From positions 65,933,922 through 65,997,921 of the forward strand of contig CP142456.1 of the NCBI GenBank assembly GCA_038049695.1: a stretch of DNA of 64,000 bases, given 5' to 3'. How positions within the stretch are numbered: position 1 is the first letter of the stretch; each line of letters opens with the position of its first letter. Source of the DNA: Cinnamomum chago (taxonomy: Eukaryota > Streptophyta > Magnoliopsida > Laurales > Lauraceae). The notes beneath the pieces were generated by a model. That model saw only the letters and a list, made by a program, of their open reading frames with translations. It did no database searches and had not been told where the DNA came from. Positions 22,502 to 32,559 of this stretch are shown piece by piece. A program made the translations under genes and the position numbers.

Positions 22502-23467
22502 CTACTTCCCATGGGCAGCCCTCCTGGCCTCTGACCGAGCTTGGACACTTTCCTTACTAGGAGCCGGAGCCAGGTGGATGACGTTGATGATACCCGCTGG
22601 TTCGTCATCGTCTTGGTCATCATTGGGTGGAGCGAGCCGCTGGGCTCGATTGATCCTTTCTCCCTCCTTGATATACTCCTGGAGGTGCCCGTCCTTGACG
22701 AGCCTTTCGAGGTGGGACTTTAGTGCAAAGCAGTCCTCGGTCATGTGCCTGTGCTGCTTGTGATAGGAGCAGTTCTTGCTTCGGTCTCGGATGGACGGGT
22801 CGCCCTTCATCGGTTGTGGCCACTGGAAGTAAGGTTCCGCCTTGATCTTGTTCAGGATTCTATAGATGGGCTCTCTGAAGACAACACTGATGGCTCTGTA
22901 GGGATCGCTGGTTGGCTCGGGGGGCTGAAACCTCGGTCTCTTGCTGCTGCCCGGGGAGATCGAGAAAGAGCGGGCGATCCTCCTTTTATCTGACTTCGGT
23001 CAGGAGAACGCCCCTTCCCCCTTGGAGGCCTGGTCCTTTCGCGGGAGTCTGAACTGCTCTTTTCCGTGTGCTTCGTCCTCTTCCTGCTCGATGTACTGGT
23101 TCACCCTCGCCATCCATGCTTTCATCGTGGTCACAGGGTTCCGGACCAGGTCCTTACGGAGTTCGTTCCCTGGAAGTTGGCCTTGCCGGAAACACATGAT
23201 GGCAATGTCATCGTTGGCGTCGGTGATCTGACTGTATATCGTCCAGAATCTCCTGGAAAAAGTGGTGATACTCTCGCCGTCCTTCATCCGGATTGCCATG
23301 AGGTTGCCGCCAGTCTTCGGGATGACGCGGTGCGCTTGGAACTTTCCAATAAAGGAGCTCCGGAGCTGCCGACAGCTTGAGACCGACCCAAGGGGGAGCG
23401 CACAGAACCATTGGAGTGGGAGGTCGCCCAGACTGGACGAAAAGACCCTACAGTTCAGGAGACCGGC
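22502..23467 (-). pseudogene. Gag C-terminal half of element 2, with zinc knuckle
   Basis: The minus strand continues Gag after the nested insert: LNCRVFSSSLGDLPLQWFCA, FWTIYSQI, LRKDLVRNPV, then a zinc-knuckle variant CSYHKQHRHMTEDC (C-x2-H-x4-H-x4-C) near 22750 and SHLERLVKDGHLQEYI. A stop at about 23000 and a frame change separate the two pieces. Blocks align with Gag of element 3. Confidence 0.85.
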
Positions 23468-24734
23468 TGTCGGATGTGAATTTTGATCCCCCAGGGGGAG
23501 GGGAATCGCCATTCATCTATATGTGTTATTTAAATTTTACATCGAAAATGAGGATTCCGACTACCCTCAAAATCGACGGATCACGATCGCCAGCTACGGT
23601 AACGGCCGTAACACCGTTCTTCGACAAAAGCCAAAGAAAAATGGGAGAAAATAAATGGGTGGGTTCTTCTCTCGTCTAATGTGCTGCCGGCAACACACGA
23701 CGGTTTTCCTGTTACATTAATTTGGGTCTCATTAATATTGGGTCAATTCAGGGTTATGAGTAAAAGTCCAAATAAGGTTAATCCTCACATAGCATAATCA
23801 TGGTGTATCCAAGTGAAATGAAATAATTAAAATAAAGAAAACAAAAAAAGGGGGGAGGTGCCAAATATTTAAGAAGAGGATCGGCCCCGTTCCTGGGTAC
23901 CCCCTTCTAATCCCTTGGCAAAATAGGGTTTAAAGGCTGACTTTTTCAAACCAAAATGATGATGCAAATGAGACTTTGACTTGTGATTTCTGTGTTTTTC
24001 GTGTGCGATACACGAGTGATAAAGTGAAAAGTCGATGGGCTGTAATTGATTGAAGGTGGCTGATGGGCCGGTGTTTGTTTTAGAGGGCCGATGGGCCGTG
24101 ATTGATTTGGAGGGTGGCCGATGGGCCGAAATAAAAATATGCAAAGTGTGTGAAATCACTCATCTCATCTAATTATTCTCATTTATTCAATTTTAGAAGT
24201 CAGTTCTTTGTTCCCTTTTATCATTAGGTTCGATTAAATATCTGGCACATGAGGTGGAGGAAGAAATAAAGGAAAAATCTTTTTGGGTTTATTTTGTTGG
24301 TTTTATAGTTTTTATGGATTTTTAATATTGGGCTAGAAGGGCCTAACTAGGGGATCTTATTTGGATTTACGTGATTAATGCTTTATTACTGATCATCGGA
24401 TTAACCCTAATCTAAGGTCCTAGACCGCCCACATCAGCTCTCCCGGTCCCCTAACGGAACAAGAAAAGTGATGGGACGAAGCCTAATGCTCTAATCTATC
24501 TAATGAGGAAATCTGATATAATCCTAGGGTGCAAATAGCCTAAGCTTGATAACTCTGCCTAAAGAATTTGGTTAATTAAGGTTTTAGTCGATTCGGTTTG
24601 TTTTAAGTTATGAGTTGATTAAGAGTGATTTAGGGATGTTTTAAGGTTCTGCTTAAGTTGTTTAAGGCTCAGGGATTTCAAGTTTTAATTCGAGAAGTGA
24701 AATGATGTCAAAATCGACGAAGAGGGTTGGCGGA

Positions 24735-26530
24735 GGACTTGGGCGCCCAGGCAGTGGCGCCCAAGTGGCTGTTTCTTGGTGGTTTGGCTAGTGGCGGTGG
24801 TGTCGTTGTTATCTTCAGAATCCCGGGGATTCTTACTTGTTGAATTCTAATGTTCCAAATTGTTTTAGTTCTCTGGTGTTCAAATGTCAAAATTATTCGG
24901 ATCCGGATTTTGAAACAAGACCAAGAATTCGCGTTTAAGTGCAAACGAAAGGATAGGCGCCAAGGGTGTGGCGCCCAGGTGATGGCTTGTGATCTTCAGG
25001 TATCCCAGATGGGACGAAGTCTTCGGTTTTTGGGATCTAGGGATTATGTTGGGTTCTGGTTTTAGTTAATTTAAGTTATAAGGTGTTTAGTTATTTGTTT
25101 TTGGTCGAGGTAGTAGGTCGGGGTGAAAGTGTAGGATAGCCGCCACAGGGGTGGTGCCTAGGTGGCTATTTGTTGGTTCGTAAGGGTTTTGGGTGGTAAG
25201 TCTGAATCAATTAAAGTCTTAAGTATTTTAAGTTAAAAGTGTTTTAATATGTGGATTGAGATTGGTTTGAATGTTAGTTAATTAGGCTAAGTTGTTGGTT
25301 GGGGTTTTTATTAAAACAGGTAGGCTGGGCACCCAGGGTGTGGTGCCCAGGTGGAAATGGGAGATAGGCGCCCAGGGGGTGGCGCCCAAGTGGATTGTTC
25401 TGTGGTTGAGTCGGTTTCGTATTTTTTAGGTTGATTTGAGGTTGAACTGGTTAAGGTTTGATGTATTTTAAAATAAAAGTGTTTTGCTGTGTTGTTAGGA
25501 TTAAATTAGGTTCTAGTTAATTAGGTCTTTTTGTGATTCGGGAGGCTAGGCACCCAGAGGGTGGTGCCTAGATGGATAGTCTTTTAAGTTTTGAATTGGT
25601 TCAATGATCTTTAAGTTAAGTTGAAGTCGGACTTCTGACTTCAATTGTTTTAAATTCAATGGAGTTCTGAAGTATCGATTATGATTGAATTCGAGTTTAG
25701 TTTCAAGTGGGGTTTCCTAGTAATTGGATAGGATGGGCGCCCAGAGGGTGGCGCCCAAGTGGATATGGAAGGATGGGCGCACAGGGGTGGCGCCCAGGTG
25801 GACTGTTTTTATGGTTCAATTTTTTTTTTTAATGTTTTTGAGTGAATTCAAGATTCAGTTGATTGAGGTTTCAAGTCTTTTAAATTGACAGTGCTTTAAT
25901 GTATTGATTCGGGTTTAATTAGTTAAGTTTTAATTTCGATTGATGGTCTCCAAGGGAATCGGGTAGGATAGGCGCCACAGGGGTGGTGCCTAAGCGGGTT
26001 GATAGGCTGGACGCCCAGGGGGTGGCGCCCAGGTGTCTGGTTTTTTTCGGTTTTGTGTTGGTCTTGTGCTTTTAAGTTGTTCTGTGTTCGAGTTGATTAG
26101 GGTTTCAGGTTTCTTAATTTTAAAAGCGTTTTATTATGTAAATTAGGATTAAATTTGGTTTGTGATTAATTAGAAGTTGTAATTAAGGGTCCCTCAGTGA
26201 TGGAATAGGATGGGCGCCAAGGGGGTGGTGCCCAGGCGTCTCGGAAGGATGGGCGCCCAGGGGGTGGCGCCCAGGTGGACTGTTTTACGTTTCGTTGGTT
26301 TTGTGTTTTCGAGTTAATTAGAGGTTGAGTCGATTAGGGTTTTAGTTATTTTAGGTTTAAAATGTTTTACTGTGTTGATTCAGATTAGTTTGAGGTTTTA
26401 ATTAATTGGCTTAAGCTTTAACCGGGGTGTCTTAGAGAATGAGGAGGTTGGGCGCCCAGGGGGTGGCGCCCAAGTGGCTGTGGAAGGATGGGCGCCCAGG
26501 GGGTGGCGCCCAGGTGACTGTTTCTTGGTT
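24735..26530. repeat. Array of GC hairpin cassettes in AT-rich tandem units (set 1)
   Basis: Nine diverged units (about 180-240 bp) each contain one or two cassettes of the form tgggcgcc, 8-nt loop (often cagggggt), ggcgccca, then a ggtgg tail. Cassettes begin near 24740, 24956, 25136, 25326, 25360, 25547, 25735, 25773, 25970, 26006, 26209, 26249, 26448 and 26489. Between them the DNA is AT-rich with related words (ttaattagg, gttttaattaa). The last units (25735-26530) are nearest to consensus and carry two cassettes each. Confidence 0.88.
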
Positions 26531-26979
26531 TTAGGTGTCTTATGTTCTTAGTTGCTTTTAATCCGAATTAATTAGGCCTCTAAAGGAATTAAAGGTGTTC
26601 TTAATGATTTGATGGTTTTTAAATTAATTAATTATGATGTTCTAATTAATCTCAGGGTTTATCCTACTTAGGCGCTAAATTCGATAACCTAGACTATCTA
26701 ACTATTATTTTTGGGTTTTCTGGATATCTTTTTAATTTGTTTTTGGTTTCCCCTCTAATTTACTAAAGAGTAAGGAAAGAGAAGAAATGATTTTATGTTT
26801 TATGATGTTTTTGGGTTTTTTGTATGATTCTACGATTCAAATGATATGATGTGAAGTGTGACAACGATGATAATTCGGAGTTCAGAACACATCAAACGGC
26901 CAAACATATCATTATCAAACAGCTTCTAAGTAAACTAAATGCGGAAGATCAGAAGTTGTGCACAAAGGTGGAAAAAATC

Positions 26980-27270
26980 CACTTGGGCGCCACTCCTGTG
27001 GCGCCTATCCTGCTCAGTCAGGGTTTTCAATGGATCACAACGAATGCACAAAAATCCTAGTATTTTCAACACAATTTCCGATATTCAGCGACTGATGTGA
27101 ATTCCTAATGCGAGCTACTAATGATGCAACTAACAAATCTACGAGAAAACGATGCAACGGGCGAAGGTTTAGAACCCGAACCCAGTCTCAGAAGGGTAGG
27201 CGCCCAGGGGGTGGCGCCCAGCCTGTCCGGGAGAGGGCAGGCGCCCAGGGGGTGGCGCCCAACCTTTCTG
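26980..27270. repeat. Isolated GC hairpin cassettes
   Basis: Three cassettes of the same tgggcgcc...ggcgccca type lie near 26982, 27198 and 27238, the last two 40 bp apart. The flanking DNA is not like the units of set 1. Confidence 0.8.
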
Positions 27271-27869
27271 CCAAGGGCTTTTCGCGATCTCTTTGGTATA
27301 AATGATAATAATGACACTATTAATGAGAGATTTAACCTAGTTATGCAATTAGAATTACGAAATCAATGCAAATCTACTATATTAGAATGAACCTAAACAT
27401 GTTTCTAGTATGATGAGATGCTAATATCAGTTTTAACACAAGCTAATGTAGATCTATGATGCTCAAATGATCCTAAACATATTTCTAAGCATTTATACCA
27501 ATGGAATGTAGTAAAAGAGAGGGGAGATCTAGGAATACCGGTAGGTGATGCGTTTCTCAAGTTCCTAGAACGAAGCTTTCGCGAAATCTCATAGCCTTAG
27601 TTGAAGATATGAAAGCCTTCTTCTCTACCTCTTCTTCTTCTATAGATCTGAAACTCTTTCTCTAATGGTGGCTACCTCTTCTTCTCCTTCCTTATTCTCT
27701 ATTTTCACTCTTTTCTTTTAGGGTAGCTCCCCTTTACAAATGGGGGTTAAGAGGGATTATATAGAGGCTTTGGGACGAGTTTAGGAGGGCTAGGGCTTCA
27801 TTAATTCGTGCTTCTAGAAGGTTTCACGCATCCCAAGGCGGCTTAAGTTGTTTTAGGGTGAATTAGGGT

Positions 27870-28520
27870 TTGAGAGAGGGTGGGCGCCCATGGGGTGGCG
27901 CCCACATGGTCTGCACAGCCTGGGCGCCCACAGGGTGGCGCCTAGGTGGAACTCAGGGCTGGGCGCCACATGGGTGGCGCCTAAGTGGAGTCGGTTCATC
28001 TTCGGTGCATGGTCCCTATGTTTGAGTGGTCCCGTGCTACTTTCAAGCCATTCTAGTGGAGTTTGGAAGGTGGGCACCCACCATGAGGTGCCTAGGTGGC
28101 CCTGGGCAGTATGGGCGCTCAGCATGGGGCGCCTATGTGGAATTCAGTAGCCTGGGCGCCACATGGGTGGTGCCTAGGTGATTTTTACATCATCTTGGGA
28201 TAAACTTCGGAAGCTCATAACTTTTGACTTGCTTATCGGATTTGGACGCTCTATATATCGTCGGAAAGCTCTCGGAGTCAAGAATCCAATGGTCTAAATG
28301 TCCTGATTAGGTGCTGGAAAAAAGGGAGAACCTATGGACCAATGGAACCGGCTCCGTAACTTAGGTTAATCGGGTGACGTTAGGGCAAATTAGGGTTTGG
28401 TAAGTGTGGGCGCCCAGCCTAGGGCGCCTATGTGATTCTGGGAACTGTGGGCGCCCAGCCTAGGGCGCCTAAGTGGTTTTCAGTAGGTGGGGCGCCACAT
28501 GGGTGGTGCCTAAGTGGAGT
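27870..28520. repeat. GC hairpin cassettes, set 2, with duplicated block
   Basis: Nine cassettes occur near 27879, 27919, 27960, 28070, 28110, 28152, 28406, 28448 and 28488, in groups of three spaced about 40 bp apart. Loops differ from set 1 (cagcctag, acatgggt). The groups alternate with a unique-looking block (cttcggaag.tcataact...atatatcgtc) present twice, at about 28206-28320 and 28536-28640. On the minus strand this set lies just upstream of the putative TATA at 27763. Confidence 0.85.
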
Positions 28521-29036
28521 CGATTCATTTCTTAACTTCGGAAGTTCATAACTTTCGACCCGTTGGTCGGATTTGGACGTTCTATATATCGTCGAAAAGC
28601 TCTTGGAGCGTAGAATCTTGTGGTCTGTAAATCCTAATGTTTCGGAGGTCAGGAAAATAAGGGATACTTGGATCAATGATCCCAGCCTCCTAATTCATGT
28701 TAATCATATCGTACTTAGGCAAACTATGTGTAGTTTCTCTAAGAATAACCTGAGTGTCTTCTATATAGTCTGGAAAGGGTTTGGAATAGTGTTGTAGTCC
28801 ATGCCTAGTATGAGTAGTGGGTTGAACTCGAGATCTCAACGCGATTCGGCCTTTTCTCTCACAATTTCTATGAATTGTCGAACTAAGTCTAAAATTATCA
28901 GCAAGCATCTTCATCGTCATTAATTAATTTTAATTATGCCATTAACCATTCAATTATGGGTGGAATTGGGGCATCATTATATATTATAAGTGTTTAAGAC
29001 TATCATAGGGGGCCAAAATGAGGTGTCTACACCGAC

Positions 29037-30073
29037 GTCCCCCCAAACTGACATCCGCTGAGTGAAATGTCGTAGGTGTGCTTCTGGGTCCAAGGCCCCA
29101 TCATAGAGGACGAACCTCGGGACGCTGAATCTCTCGGGGAGAGAGAAATCTTTAATCTCCTGCGAGAAGGGGGACATGCCCTGATCGTCTTCTTCACGTT
29201 CATCAGTTTGGTTTTGGGCGAACCCGATCTCGGCCAAACGGGCCTGGACCTCCTGCTTGACGTAGTGGTCCAGCAACTCCTTGAGGTCCGTCTGGTGATC
29301 TGGTCTCGGGGACTCTGGCTCGCGCCGCGATCCCTCGAGGCCACTAGGCAGATGACTGCTGCTCGAGCCTTCCTCCTCGCAGCGATATCTCCTTCTGCTG
29401 TTGAGGACTTGCCTCAGGTCTCGGTCGCCCGGATGGTTCGGCTGTCGCCTGAGGGGCGGAGCACGAGACCTCCTCTCATTCGCTTTTAGCTGCTCCTGGA
29501 GACGACGGATCAGCTCCTCCCTCTCCTGGAGGACCTGATTCTAGGCATCGAGCTCTTTGAGCAGGGGGTCGTCATTTCCTGCTCCATGGGTTTGATGAAA
29601 AGACTGGTCGTCGTCGTGGGCGCGATGGTGGGACTGACGGGATCTTGCCCTGACAGGGGTTTTGCCTCGTCGTTGAAGATCCGACGTGGAGGCGTTCTGC
29701 TGCGGGCCCCTGTGTGGCTGTTCACCAGGGTGGTGAGGAATCTCACGACGGCTATCTTGGCGGAGGCGCGTAGTCATGGGCCGGGACGAAGAATCTGACG
29801 GACGATGCCCTCCACGTATGCGGCACCCGACTTTCCCCCAGACCTCCTCTGGCGCGGGATCCCTGGTGGCTCCTTTCTGACGGGAGGGACCCCCGTTGGT
29901 CCAGGAGGGGGAAGAAGAGCAGAACGAAGGCCAGGGGTTGGTTCCGGGAGCACCGGCTGGGACGGTTGTGGCTGCAAGAATGGTGGAAATGAAGGTTGCT
30001 CCGGTAGCGGGAAGGACGATGCTTTTCGGGGCTTCGATGGTCCTCCGCCACCGTATCTGGTCTTTGGAGGCAT
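29037..30073 (-). pseudogene. Gag N-terminal half of element 2 (frameshifted, interrupted)
   Basis: The minus strand opens with ATG at 30073 (MPPKTRYGGGGPSKPRKAS) and a long Pro/Ser/Arg-rich N-terminus. After shifts near 29770 and 29510 it reaches the Gag core (LLDHYVKQEVQARLAEIG, FSVPRFVLYDGALDPEAHL, FTQRMSVWGD). It stops at the nested insert at 29031. The N-terminal third is unlike Gag of element 3, whereas the core is clearly related. Confidence 0.8.
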
Positions 30074-30105
30074 GACTTCTGTAGAGGCTTTGGCACAGAT
30101 CCTGT

Positions 30106-30122
30106 TCCCACAGACGGCGCCA
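30106..30122 (-). other. Primer-binding site of element 2
   Basis: The minus strand reads TGGCGCCGTCTGTGGGA two bases after the LTR end. It is nearly identical to the PBS of elements 1 and 3. Confidence 0.8.
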
Positions 30123-30124
30123 AC

Positions 30125-30795
30125 TGTAAGTGCTTAAAAGTTACGGACTTGATTATTAGAGGATTAAGCTCTTGGTTTGGAGATCTTGGGAAGATGAGGG
30201 GAAAGGATCGAGCCTCCGATGACCTGAAAGAGAGAGACAGCGAGTCAGAGCCCCTGGCCGAAGATAGCCAAAGGCGCTCCGATGCTCAAGTCAGTGTGAG
30301 AACTGAAAGAGATGGAGGAAGAAAGCTTTTGGAGGGAGAGGTTATGCGTACCTTACATGGTTTTCCTTCATGCAATATATAGATGTGATAGTCATCATTG
30401 GACTGCTCCCTTTAGGGGACGGGAGTCCTATCAGAGTGTACTCTTATCTCCTGAGTGGGGGTAGGTGAAAAGGGAGAGTCCCATCGGACCATCATTCCAC
30501 GCCTATAGACATGACCCTGAGATAAGGCGTGCCCCTTATCTAGGTCCGGCGCCCACTCTGCCTGTCAGTTCGTCGTTTCGGTCACTGCAGCGCATTTATG
30601 GTTGAATGACAAGAGACCGAGATTAAGCTTAAGGCCGGGACCGAGGTGGACGCTAATGAACGCGGCAACCGAGTCGACCCCATGCGTGCCCGAGACGGTG
30701 CCTCATCCGAGCTTGGAGGACACCGAGACTGGAGGTACCCCCGAGCTTGAGGAGCGGTCCCACCCAAGCCGGTGATTACGGAATGCCCCCACACA
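30125..30795 (-). repeat. 5' LTR of element 2 (right on + strand)
   Basis: Matches 15570-16252. On the minus strand it starts TGTGTGGGGGC and ends CACTTACA next to the PBS. A minus-strand TATATATTGC word near 30375-30384 is a candidate TATA region. Confidence 0.92.
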
Positions 30796-30800
30796 CCTGC

Positions 30801-31204
30801 CTTTGCTGAATTTTTAGGCCCTAGAGCTAGAACATTAGCCTATTCGTAGCCCGATAAATGAGGGGCTAGGCCTGGGCTTAGTCTGTGTGGAAGCTGATCA
30901 GAGGGCCCAATCAAGGGCACATGATTTATACATTTTCAATTTGGTACATCTACTGAAGCAGCTGTTATACGGTGTGGCATTAGTAAGTATGTATCTCTCC
31001 CCTGTATACTCTGCCACTTCTATCAAACAACATCTTATGGCCAGAGATGGCACCTGGTTAAGTGGTTACCCCGGGGGGATCTCACCCGTGGCGCGGACCT
31101 GATCCTGGTTACCTGGTCCAGGCCCAATTGGGCCTATTTTTTAAATCTTCATTTAACCATGTTTATAATATATATATATATATATATACATATATATGAG
31201 GAAT
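30801..31204. other. Intergenic flank of element 2
   Basis: Continuation of the host DNA left of 15565. No gene is seen. A (TA)n tract lies at about 31168-31190. Confidence 0.5.
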
Positions 31205-31569
31205 GCTCTCCTAAGCTCAAACTTAGGAAAAAAATTCGTAAGCTCATGCTTGTGGGGCCCACCTTTGGTCCATCCAAATGAACCAAATACATGACTTCCC
31301 TAAATTGCACATGTCCACCAACTTTTGGTCAAATCCGAATTTATTGGACCGTTGGATTGACTATGTATCAATCCAAATGGACCGTTGATCGTTAAACTTT
31401 TGGGCCCTTATAGAGATGATAGAAATCACATTTGGGGCTGATTTTTTGTAGAGAGGAAGATCTCAGGGAGTCCTTGAAATCCCCTCCACCCGTACCCCCA
31501 TGTGGGTCCTCAGGTGGGCCCCACCACACACTCGAGTTTACCTTGTCCTAAACTTGAGCTTAGGAGAGC
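31205..31569. mobile_element. MITE-like element, 365 bp, 24-bp TIRs
   Basis: The left end gctctcctaagctcaaactt and the right end (inverted: gctctcctaagctcaagttt) match over 24 bp with two differences. The interior is non-coding with a repeated word around ggtccat.caaatg. No convincing target-site duplication was seen, so the superfamily is open. Confidence 0.65.
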
Positions 31570-32559
31570 TGGCCCATATGGGAGATGCTCTCATCTTATT
31601 ATGAGAGATAGAGTGGGGGCCTCGGGTCTCTCATTGCATATATATATATATATATTAGCGATTTACTTTTGCCGAGAGGTACCTCGAACATAGCACCCTG
31701 TGAGTCCCACCTATTAGATCCAACTTACTCCCTTACACTGAATAACTGTCTATGACTGACTTGACACACTCACTCTAACTCTTCTGACTAATTCTTAGAG
31801 TCGTAATGGATTTCACAAGGGATTATATATTGCAATCATTTACATAAGTAAACGTTGCACATGATAATATTTAGGCGTCATCATGTTTGTCTATATCCAT
31901 TTGCGCATCACATGTGTAGATCAGGTGTGAATTCATATGAGAATATTTACATCTAAAAAGGTGTAAATCACTGTACAGTTTGGATTACGACGAGTTTAGT
32001 GTTGGAAGTAGGTGAGCCTTTTAAATGAGTTTCAAAAACTTTTGACTCATTTAATGCGAGGATCGAATACCCAAAATGTCAAGAACCCAATCCCAAAGAT
32101 CTATAATCCTAATCTCATGTATTAAAATCAAAGATCTATCAAAAGAAGAATGATCAAGAAAACAAGCAAACACAAATAAAAAGAAACCTTAGGAGCCCGG
32201 TTGCGCTCAAATCAAGAACTATATTACTTGATCTCTACAAAATCCTTTTCACTGATTAGATCTCCTTAGCATTGGTGTTCTTCCACGCTATAACTCTCGT
32301 GTTAGAGAACTTCTTAAAAGGGAATGATGGGATCTCAAATAAGAAAAAAATCTAGGCACTCTAGAAGGAAACCAGAGGAAAGACAGGAGGAGGAAGAGAG
32401 AGAGAGAAGGGCTTGGGTGTCCTTCACTGGGCATGTGAGAGCATGGGATGCCCAGTACCCTCTCCTCATATATATATATATATATATATATATAGTATTT
32501 GGTAATATTCTCTTTGTCCTGAATTAAGTCTCATTTCTATTATTAGCATATGTTCTACT
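31570..32559. other. Intergenic DNA with microsatellites
   Basis: (TA)n tracts occur at 31638-31658 and 32468-32494, with an AG-rich run near 32380-32410. No gene is recognised. The (TA)n at 32468 lies on the outer side of the inverted repeat that starts at 32560 and may include its TATA-like region. Confidence 0.4.

Larger units (their letters stand above)
23468..29031 (-). mobile_element. 5.56-kb LTR-like insert in gag of element 2 (probable solo LTR)
   Basis: The minus strand starts TGTAGACACCTCATTTTGG and ends with aca preceded by ttcacatccg, so it has TG...CA ends. No inner LTR pair, PBS or coding domain was found, so one very long LTR (as in Ogre-like Tat elements) is the simplest reading. 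A minus-strand TATA word (TATATAAT, 27756-27763) would divide it into a U3 of about 1.3 kb and a long R/U5. The segment holds two sets of GC hairpin cassettes (24741-27260 and 27879-28515). A duplicated block beginning cttcggaag.tcataact occurs at about 28206 and 28536. Lineage and solo-LTR status are inferred. Confidence 0.65.
23463..29036. repeat. Target-site duplication of the nested insert (ccggc / ccgac)
   Basis: ccggc at 23463-23467 and ccgac at 29032-29036 flank the insert, a 5-bp duplication with one change. Counting one copy of it, the Gag frame runs uninterrupted across the junction and matches Gag of element 3. This proves a clean insertion. Confidence 0.85.
15570..30795 (-). mobile_element. 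Ty3/Gypsy Tat-type retrotransposon 2 (15.2 kb) with nested 5.6-kb insert
   Basis: LTRs of 683 bp (15570-16252) and 671 bp (30125-30795) differ at about 20 sites plus one 12-bp indel by eye, near 3%. Flanks are cctac (15565-15569) and cctgc (30796-30800), a 5-bp duplication with one change. Read on the minus strand the order is LTR, PBS, gag (split by an insert), protease, RT, RNase H, a second RNase H and integrase. A tandem repeat, a coiled-coil gene on the opposite strand, the PPT and the second LTR follow. The second RNase H and the antisense gene are features of the Tat lineage. Frameshifts in gag, protease, RT/RNase H and integrase make this copy inactive. Confidence 0.93.

Noticed and set aside
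24735-28520. Regularly spaced short palindromic repeats, possible CRISPR-like array
   Set aside because: This is plant DNA inside a retrotransposon; units are diverged, spacers are homologous to each other, and no cas-like genes exist.
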